Below are positions 57,601 through 64,000 of a DNA stretch of 64,000 bases, piece after piece; the stretch's first letter is position 1, and every line of letters begins with the position of its first letter. The DNA lies in assembly GCA_914767885.1 (NCBI GenBank), contig CAJZBQ010000046.1, positions 372,001 through 436,000 of the forward strand. The letters run 5' to 3'. A model generated the notes under the pieces. That model made no database searches. It was not told where the DNA came from and worked only from the letters and a program-made list of their open reading frames with translations. The position numbers and the translations under genes are program-made. The stretch comes from Blepharisma stoltei (Eukaryota > Ciliophora > Heterotrichea > Heterotrichida > Blepharismidae).

Positions 57601-60600
57601 AATAAAAAATTAATCGCCTCAAAAATTTTGCATGAAAAAACCCGGAACTTAATTTTTTAAAAAAAAAAAATTGCAAAACAACATATGGTTTTTTGAAGAG
57701 CCAAAAATTGCATGAAAAAAACCCATGGTGGATTTTTTTTTTAAAAATTGCATGAAAAAAACAGCAATTAATTTCTAAAGAAATTTAATGAAATTTTTTA
57801 ATAAAAAAATGGAATTGAGGTTTAGAAGCTTTGATAATAATGAATATTTGTTTCTAACTCCCCCCCCCCTCCGTGAGTGAACAAAAAATTTTGTTCACTC
57901 ACGGAGGGGGGTTAATTTGTTTCTTTTAAAAAAATTTATATATAAATTTTATAAAAAATTTTTTTTTCGAAATTAAAAAAAAAATCTAATTCGCAAGAAT
58001 TTGAAAGCAAATATTAATTTAATTTATGAAATTTATGTTTTAAAAAGCAATTCGTTTTAAAATTAAACAGAATTAGCTCTAGATTTCATTATACTAATTA
58101 GCATTTATATATCAAAATTTTTTTCCATAAAAATTTTTTGTATTAAAAAAATTTTGTTCACTCACGGAGGGTGGGTTTTTTTGGCAAAAAATAGCGATTT
58201 TTCTAATGGTTTTGTTCACTCACGAAGGGGGGGGGGGGAGAGTAAGCAATTTTTAACGCGATTTCTAGTATATCTGTAAATATATTACATACTTTATCTC
58301 TCATATATGGCAAATACATTTTTAAAGCGAGTTACAAGATAAATATGCCTAATTTAGCTATATTATCTTCACTTTAAACATAAATCTAGCATAAATTGCT
58401 ATAAAAACGGGTAAATCACAAAGAGATAAATAATTGTTTGTATCATTGATTTATTTTTTATTTTTATTAATTTTTATTTATTTATTTATTTATAAATTAA
58501 TTTTTCTTAAATTGATCAAAGATAAAAGCTTTATATTTAGAGATTGCGTGATAAATAGCATTGGAACTGCATATGAACTAATATACTTCGATTTCTATCC
58601 GCGCTAATATGCAATGTATTTGAAAAAATATAATTGCAACATATACTGTATCCACCTTATAGCTTCCCATAGGGTTAATTTATCACTTCTCAATTGATTT
58701 TTATCGATTTCAAATGTTTTAGATTAGCTAAATTTATTTTACATTTCAGGCAAACTTGAGCTGACTTGTCAAATCATTTTTGACAAGGCAAAAATGGTCG
58801 AAATTGTCAATAAATTATCAAAAAACTAAGGGCTTTCAAAGGACAATCAATATCAGTTTGACTTATATATTTATTATAAATTTAAATAGATATTTAAAGT
58901 TTTAATAAATAAATAAGTATTATAAACGACCTAAACACATTATTTAATATTATCAGTGATAGATTATGTAATGATATTGAAATATTAAATCACCATTAAT
59001 TTTTTTGCGATTTACCCGTTTTTATAGCAATTTATGCTAGATTTATGTTTAAAGTGAAGATAATATAGCTAAATTAGGCATATTTATCTTGTAACTCGCT
59101 TTTAAAAATGTATTTGCCATATATGAGAGATAAAGTATGTAATATATTTACAGATATATACTAGAAATCGCGTTAAAATTGCTTACTCCCCCCCCCCCCT
59201 CCGTGAGCGAACAAAACCATTAGAAAAATCGCCATTTTTTGACCAAAAACCCACCCTCCGTGAGTGAACAAAAATTTTTTTAATAGAAAAAATTTTAATG
59301 GAAAAAAATTTTGATATATAAGTGATAATTAGTATAATGAAATCTAGAGCTAATTCTGTTTAAATTTTAAACAAATTGCGTTTTAAAACATAAATTTTGC
59401 AAATTAAATTAATATTTGCTTCCCAATTTTTGCAAATTAGGATTTTTTTAAATTTCGAAAAAAATATTTTTTATAAAATTTATATATAAATTTTTTTTCA
59501 AAAAAAAATTAACCCCCCTCCGTGAGCGAACAAAATTTTTTTGTTCGCTCACGGAGGGGGGGGGGGGGAGTTAGAAACAAATATTCATTATTATCAAAGC
59601 TTCTAAACCTCAATTCCATTTTTTTTATTAAAAAATTCATTAAATTTCTTTAGAAATTAATTGCTGTTTTTTCATGCAATTTTTAAAAAAAAATCCACCA
59701 TGGGTTTTTTCATGCAATTTTTGGCTCTTCAAAAAACCATATGTTGTTTTGCAATTTTTTTTTTTAAAAATTAAGTTCCGGGTTTTTTCATGCAAAATTT
59801 TTGAGGCGATTAATTTTTTATTTTAAACATTACTTATATTATTTGTTAGGAATAATGCTCTTTTAATTTTAAAAGAAAAAGATATAGTTGCTAGAAGAGT
59901 ATATAGCAGTTATTAAACATTATTTTGAATGCTCTATTGCATACACATCACATAAATTAAAAAAAAATTTCCGGTTTTTTTCATGCAATTTTTTGGAGCA
60001 TAAAAATTTTAAATAGCAAAATCAAACTCTGATTGGGGTACAATATATTTTCTTAATTCATTTGATCTTTATTATATAGAATAATAATTACTAAGGTATC
60101 TAGTATTTATCCTCAATGTTATTTAGCGATTTCTCTTTTCAATATTTATAAATTAACGATTTCATACTTTTTGTTGAATGTTGTTTTTTCATGGGAAAAT
60201 GAGCAAAAAATTTATGATGTTTGTTTTTTCATGTACGTTTTTAAAAATTTTTTTTTTCCAATGTTGTTTTTTCATGCAAATTTGAAAAAAAAATTTTTAC
60301 AGTCACTTTTATAGGAGCAAAATTTACTGTAATTTACAACATTGTTGTAAATTCATGTCAGCCCTGGGCAAATCAAGGGCAAACTGCGCCATCTATGAGA
60401 AATTTCTATAGGTGTTCCCTGCAGGCATAGCTGGGCGCCTCTTTCCAACTTCAACCCTCCTTTACCCTTGAGGAAAAAACCAACTCCGAAAGCGGTAGGG
60501 CTAGGTTCCTGCCTCCTGCAGGAATTGCTTAGCTAGCTTAGCTGTCCATTTCTTCGTTGGCAAACCTTGCCGGATATACTTTAAATAGGGCTCGAGACTG

Positions 60601-60735
60601 CTTGGCCGGGAGGCGAAGCTTAAGTTGAGACGCCATATTTAAAGTATCAGAGTCCTTCAGTCACAGCCAAGGATACCTGAGCTTCAGAAATCCATTATGT
60701 TCCAGCCTAGTTATCATTTGGATGCTAAAAAATAA
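54630..60735 (+). CDS. Myristoylated-start coiled-coil protein split by a 4-kb nested insertion, about 688 aa
   Basis: ATG 54630 gives MGISSSMQ, a likely N-myristoylation site. TGA 54768-54770 is Trp. Residues 1-110 and 185-290 are coiled coil, with a more globular part between (DDDFLVFKQKAKRLLDLRPT). The region about 300-580 is low-complexity Ser/Arg/Asn. The frame reaches STRVIQ at 56623, where 4039 bp is inserted. Deleting it through a 15-bp duplication gives SQPRIPELQKSIMFQPSYHL and TAA 60733-60735, and the exon sum is exactly 689 codons. Without excision it ends one residue into the insertion. No family is recognised. Confidence 0.65.
57855..58242. mobile_element. BogoMITE in the left palindrome arm (388 bp), GAGTG subfamily
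   Basis: TAA at 57855-57857 and 58243-58245. Terminus CTCCGTGAGTGAACAAAA; core contains AAAAAGCAATTCG. Confidence 0.92.
59183..59570. mobile_element. BogoMITE in the right palindrome arm (388 bp), GAGCG subfamily
   Basis: TTA at 59183-59185 and 59571-59573, mirror position to the left-arm copy. Terminus CTCCGTGAGCGAACAAAA; core (inverted) contains AAAACGCAATTTG. It is nearly identical to the copies at 6119 and 47946. Confidence 0.92.
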
Positions 60736-60861
60736 CTGTCATATTTTCTTATAATTTTTCATAAGATTTTGCAGCTTTATATGTGATTCCCAGCTAAAGA
60801 TTTCAAATCCTGTTGGATTACCCATATTAACTAGCAATTTCATTAATTCTTAACAACTAAA

Positions 60862-62268
60862 ATGGGACACGGCTGCCTTTCAAAAGGCTCGGTAAAAATC
60901 CATGAAATGGTCAATCGTGCTGCAACCCTCAACAATTCATCACCGAGACCCAACGATGACTTAATCCGGCGCAAGAAATCTCAGCTATTTTTGACAGACG
61001 ACTCAGAGTCTACCTTTGTTGAGCTCAGCACGCCAAGAACTGGAAGAACAATTCGTTGAAAAAGAGGAGAAATTATAGGCGAAGGAGCCTATGCCAAAGT
61101 CTACCAATGCATGAATATCGAGACGGGAGAACTTCTAGCAGTCAAACATTTCAAAGTAAAACTTATTTAGCTCACAGATGACCCAAACAAAATCCAAAAG
61201 GAGTTCACGCTCATGAAAAAAGAAGTTTCACTGCTAACTTCCCCCTCATTCTGTGAGCGAACAAAATTATTGGAAAGTCCCTATTTTTAGGCTAAAAAAA
61301 TCCCTTCGTGATCGAAAAAACAAATTATGAAAAAATATTTTGATATATAAGTGATAATTAGAATAATGAAACTCGACTAATTCTGTTAAATAATAATAGC
61401 TTGCAATTTTAAAAAAAATTACAAATTAAATAATATTTGCTTTAAAATTATTTCTAATGGGGATTTTTCTTAAATTTCGAAAAAAATTCACTTCTTTCTG
61501 TGAACGAACAAAATTTTTTTGTTCTCTCACGGAGGAAGGTGGGGAGTAAGACAATTGGACCACCCTAATATAGTCCAATATTACCAAACCGACTTGTCAC
61601 CAGATATGACTTCTTTAAACGTAGTTATTGAATATGTCCCAGGTGGGACCTTGAAACATCTGATTCAAAAATATGGAATTCTTGAAGACGATGTTATTAA
61701 AACTTTTACGAGACAACTGCTCAAAGGATTAGCTTACCTTCATGATAATGGAGTTATTCATAGAGACTTGAAGTCTGCTAATATCCTAATCTCGACCAAT
61801 GGGACGTTGAAACTGACTGATTTTGGGTCATCAAGAAAATTCGAAAATTCTGACTTAGAATTGACGAAAAGTCTGAAAGGAAGCCCCTATTGGATGGCAC
61901 CTGAAGTTGTACTTAGAAGAGGGCACAGCTATTCAGCTGACATTTGGTCATTAGGGTGCGTTTTAATAGAGATGGCATCGGGGAAGCCACCATGGTCGAA
62001 TTATTCTAAAGATGCAAGAGAAGTACTAAAGCTAATTGCAACGAATGACGTACTACCAGATATGCCAAAATGTGAAAGACAGTTAAAAAATATTATTAAG
62101 CAGTGCATTCAGAGAGAGCCACTGAGAAGGCCTACTGCAAAAGATCTGTTAAAATTAAGCTATTTCAACGACGGAAAGACAAATGATTCACTTACAGAGC
62201 AGTCTAGCTTATCTAGAAATATAAACGTTGAAATTATTGAAGAACAAGCAGAAGAGTATGTATCATAA
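60862..62268 (+). CDS. MAP3K (STE11)-like protein kinase with an intron and a BogoMITE-type IES, 359 aa
   Basis: ATG 60862 gives MGHGC, a possible myristoylation/palmitoylation start. TGA 61057-61059 is Trp (TIRWKRGEIIGEG). The kinase has the Gly loop IIGEGAYAKVY, VAIK-type AVKHFK, HRDLKSANIL, DFGSS and APEVV. A 15-nt intron (61156-61170) and the IES at 61235-61546 lie within the N-lobe; joins give HFK-LTDDPN and SLL-RQLDHPNIVQYYQ, both expected in this family. The exon sum is 360 codons. Similarity to plant/ciliate NPK1/ANP-like MAP3Ks suggests a stress or cell-cycle cascade. Confidence 0.9.
61156..61170 (+). other. 15-nt intron in the kinase gene
   Basis: GTAAAACTTATTTAG right after the catalytic-Lys motif; it contains an in-frame TAG at its end and splits the N-lobe. 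Confidence 0.88.
61235..61546. mobile_element. Decayed BogoMITE-type IES (312 bp) in the kinase gene
   Basis: TAA at 61235-61237 and 61547-61549. Left end CTTCCCCCTCATTCTGTGAG, right end GTTCTCTCACGGAGGAAGG; the core is shortened. Excision restores the kinase αC region. Confidence 0.88.
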
Positions 62269-62389
62269 ATTTTTAGAAATTATATTACAAGAATTATAAT
62301 AAAAGAGAAATTTATTGATAATTAAATTGTTGCATCATAAAATAAATTGAAATCAATATCATCTCATTTATTCAATTGCATTGTAACTT
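62269..62389. other. Intergenic spacer
   Basis: Short AT-rich stretch between convergent frames. Nothing recognised. Confidence 0.3.
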
Positions 62390-62602
62390 TTACACGCTTG
62401 GTTCGATACTCAGTATTATTGAATATGCCTTTAGCATTCTTCTTAAATCCATTGCTACTTCTTGCAGCTTTACAATAGTAATGATGCTCTCTAGTCAATT
62501 ATCTTTGCTTTGTTCTTTGCAAATGCTGATATTCAATTTAAATATTGTTCTTCTAATAGTTCTTCTCAAGCCTGAAATGGTCCTGGCAAAGCATTTATTA
62601 GA
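62390..62602 (-). CDS. Coding-like fragment, about 70 codons, start unresolved
   Basis: On the minus strand an open frame with one TGA (Trp) ends at TAA 62390-62392 and has coding composition (NISICKEQSKDNW, IVKLQEVAMDLRRMLKAYSI). It begins just after a TAA, without an ATG. It is probably the last exon of a small gene whose start lies across an unlocated intron or IES at 62603-62730. An overlapping plus-strand frame is hydrophobic and less likely. Confidence 0.4.
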
Positions 62603-62736
62603 TTATTATTTATTAAGCTTTTCTGTAAATAAAATTTAAATAAAATCAAATTATGCATTCATTTTAGAGAGAAAATCTTCAGATATTTTAATTTTTAAAC
62701 CATTGAACAATCAAATTTCTCATCATTCAATAAAAT

Positions 62737-63386
62737 ATGTCTGACCCTTGCAACTACGATTGGAGGTTGGATCCTCTTGTTCCAAAACCAGAAATACTTC
62801 ACGCACCTCCCCCTAGAGAAGAGAAAAAGCCTACTGATGTCACTGATTTCCCTAACACCCCTATGCTAGCAGCATATTTTTCTTTCGTGCAAAATCATTT
62901 TATAATAAATCATTTAAATAAGAAAAATAAAAAATTTATTATAGAAAAAACCAAAAAATGCTCTTTATCAGCATGGAAGTAAAGCAAAATGTCACTCCAA
63001 TGCCTGAAGAGTATCATTATCCAGAAGGAAAATACAGACCTCCAACATTACCAATAAGAGGTGGATTCATTCCAACTAATATTCATTTAGAAGCAGGAAA
63101 AATTTATAAGTGGTGCTCATGTGGAGCTACTTGGGACGAGCCATGGTGTGATCACAAATGCCATTATATGCTCTCCAGAAATAGGCCAATAGCTTTCAAC
63201 GTTGATAAGTCAGGATACTACAAAATTTGCAACTGCAAGCAGTCAGCAAATGCACCATTTTGCAATGGAACTGAAAGACTTTTGGTGAAAAACTTCTCAA
63301 AAACTTATTTTGGAGCATATAGAACAGCCACAGCAGCTGGCTTGGGTCTATTCTTCTTTGGAGTATGGTGGAACTTCCGCTCTTAA
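62737..63386 (+). CDS. CDGSH-type iron-sulfur protein with two motifs and a C-terminal membrane span, about 194 aa
   Basis: ATG 62737. The N-terminal exon (MSDPCNYDWRLDPLVPKPEI) is followed by an AT-rich segment with stops; a TA-bounded deletion (about 62875-62939) joins it to the rest, ending at TAA 63386. Two zinc-finger-CDGSH units are visible: CSCGATWDEPWCDHKCH and CNCKQSANAPFCNGTE. The usual [2Fe-2S] ligands are three Cys and one His; in unit two the His position is Glu. A hydrophobic span follows (ATAAGLGLFFFGVWW). A mitochondrial location is likely, as for CISD3. The exact IES ends are uncertain. Confidence 0.75.
62875..62939. other. Short IES (about 65 bp; alternative 112 bp)
   Basis: TA at 62875-62876 and 62940-62941 in matching codon phase. 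An alternative between the TA of codon CTA at about 62867 and the TA at about 62979 also keeps the frame. A stop-containing AT-rich stretch is removed either way. Confidence 0.6.
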
Positions 63387-63561
63387 GGAACTTTAAGAAA
63401 TAACCTATAATTGCAGGTTGATTTAAATAGTCTTTTAATAGCAAATTATCTATTAAATCTATTAAAAATATTTTAATAGTAAGAAAGATATTTTGAAATT
63501 ATTAAGAATAAATTAAAAGTAATTGAGCTTTGCATCATGCTGCGAATTACTTGATTCCTAA
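63387..63561. other. Intergenic spacer
   Basis: AT-rich, about 175 bp, with an inverted pair near the CISD stop (AACCTATAATTGCAGGTT). Nothing else seen. Confidence 0.3.
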
Positions 63562-63606
63562 ATGTCAAGAAGCAATAGTGTCTATGGCGAAAATGAAAAA
63601 GAATAA
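63562..63606 (+). CDS. Possible N-terminal exon of a gene running off the window
   Basis: ATG 63562 begins a 14-codon frame (MSRSNSVYGENEKE) that stops at TAA 63604 in an AT-rich, TA-containing stretch. It has the look of a gene start cut by an IES. Nothing downstream could be joined with confidence. Confidence 0.2.
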   Translation: MSRSNSVYGENEKE

Positions 63607-63698
63607 AGATTAGAGTAGATCTCTTCGGATTATATACCTTGGAGCATTATTATTAATGTTCAATCCAATATCATGTTTTTTATTATGCTTTGGCATAA

Positions 63699-63827
63699 TT
63701 TTGGGATGGGTTCGACATGTAGGAGCATTTTCCTACGTGACAAACACAAATCCCATATGTGGAGTTTCCACACTTGAGTGGCTCGGTATGTGGGATTTGA
63801 GTCCAGCATGTCGAACCCATCCCAAAA
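63699..63827. mobile_element. Palindromic hairpin element (129 bp)
   Basis: Perfect 21-bp inverted arms: TTTTGGGATGGGTTCGACAT(G) at 63699-63719 and its inverse at 63807-63827, with a second inner pair (AAATCCCATATGTG / TATGTGGGATTT). GC-rich against its AT-rich surroundings. Confidence 0.75.
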
Positions 63828-63942
63828 AAAATGGCAATAGATAATATAATTTATGTTTTTGAGTGAAGCATGTCTACAATTCAATAGAATTATTAAATTA
63901 TAAATGTAGAAGCTATACCAAGAAGTAATCAACCAAAATTGC

Positions 63943-64000
63943 TGACTCCCCCCCTCCGTAAAATTTTGTTTACTCACAGAGGGGGGTTAATATTTTTTTT
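63943..64000. mobile_element. Left end of a BogoMITE (cut by the window edge), TGA flank
   Basis: TGA-CTCCCCCCCTCCGTAAAATT followed by an inverted copy (TTTACTCACAGAGGGGGG) and the TTAATATTTTTTTT core start. Part of the first terminal motif is deleted (CCGTAAAATTTTG). Confidence 0.8.

Larger units (their letters stand above)
56961..60408. mobile_element. Giant inverted-repeat (foldback) element, 3448 bp
   Basis: TA flanks (56961-56962 and 60409-60410). The left arm about 56963-58418 and right arm about 59008-60408 are inverted copies; the ends are TAGAA-TTT-CCATAGATGGCGC. The spacer is about 590 bp, AT-rich and without genes. Each arm carries several copies of a GCATGAAAAAAC motif and one BogoMITE. 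No transposase frame is present, so it would be non-autonomous. Confidence 0.88.
56624..60662. mobile_element. Composite insertion: retroposon-like element split by a giant palindrome (4039 bp)
   Basis: CAGAGTCATTCAGTC (56609-56623) and CAGAGTCCTTCAGTC (60648-60662) are target duplications with one mismatch. The outer parts (56624-56960 and 60411-60647) together resemble the intact insertion at 22257-22791. The (TCTTAA)-type tail is at the left, so the element is on the minus strand. The duplication itself has no TA. Confidence 0.75.

Noticed and set aside
58419-59007. Possible replication origin or gene in the palindrome spacer
   Set aside because: AT-rich with a (TTTA)n tract, but no frame or known motif supports either.
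59183-59570. Assembly artefact as the sole explanation of the palindrome
   Set aside because: The two arms have different small indels and different MITE subfamilies, which simple misassembly of one arm would not produce. Long-read confirmation is still advisable.
62376-62639. Hydrophobic 87-codon plus-strand frame
   Set aside because: The minus-strand frame in the same place has better coding composition and uses TGA as Trp. The plus frame begins without a clear ATG context.
63660-63977. 105-codon minus-strand frame
   Set aside because: It runs across the hairpin element and the BogoMITE end, so it is a chance frame.

Overview
ORGANISM AND KIND OF DNA. This is AT-rich eukaryotic DNA from a ciliate of the heterotrich type, most likely the germline (micronuclear) genome of a Blepharisma species. 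Three things in the sequence show it. (1) TGA is read as tryptophan: many frames continue for tens to hundreds of homologous residues across in-frame TGA, while TAA and TAG close them. (2) Introns are GT...AG and only 15 or 16 nt long; seven are located here. (3) Genes are interrupted by internal eliminated sequences (IESs): TA- or TNA-bounded segments, often with a GC-rich terminal repeat, whose removal restores one reading frame. In every gene the summed exon length after removal is a multiple of three. The commonest element (about 390 bp full length, CTCCCCC termini) matches, from memory, the MITE family reported from the Blepharisma germline ('BogoMITE'). That match has not been checked.

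LAYOUT. 1-9.6 kb: small unknown genes, a RING-H2 membrane protein, QTRT2 (queuine tRNA-ribosyltransferase subunit), a myristoylated EF-hand-like protein and an ankyrin protein. 9.7-25 kb: long coiled-coil genes, a probable axonemal DRC9/IQCG-like protein and a signal peptide peptidase. 25-31 kb: a gene-poor stretch, a quinone-oxidoreductase-type dehydrogenase and a PH-like domain protein. 31.6-43 kb: a compact run on the plus strand with USP47-type deubiquitinase, peptidyl-tRNA hydrolase 2, a RAP-domain protein, a sphingosine/lipid kinase and a tandem-WWE protein, plus one minus-strand multi-pass membrane protein. 43-46.4 kb: two tandem FLVCR-like transporters. 47-54 kb: CWC15, a DCN1-like protein, tRNA-Leu(UAA) and a cathepsin D-like protease. 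54-64 kb: a coiled-coil gene holding a 4-kb nested insertion, a MAP3K-like kinase and a CDGSH-type iron-sulfur protein. Gene spacing is very short (about 20-30 bp in several places), as expected for a ciliate.

HOW THE INSERTIONS SIT. Four classes of germline-limited DNA are visible: short unique IESs (about 47-180 bp, TA-bounded); BogoMITE-type IESs (about 230-400 bp, target duplication TNA) in two sequence subfamilies; palindromic hairpin elements; and retroposon-like insertions (about 270-630 bp) flanked by 8-19-bp target-site duplications. The last class sits inside coding sequence, and in seven clear cases deleting one duplication plus the insert rejoins the frame. The most striking object is a 3.45-kb inverted repeat (56961-60408) nested in a retroposon-like element inside a gene; its two near-identical arms carry BogoMITEs of different subfamilies at the same site.

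LIMITS. All joins, introns and family calls were read by eye. No alignment, database search or RNA/macronuclear comparison was possible. Boundaries of short IESs are ambiguous by a few bases wherever TA repeats.
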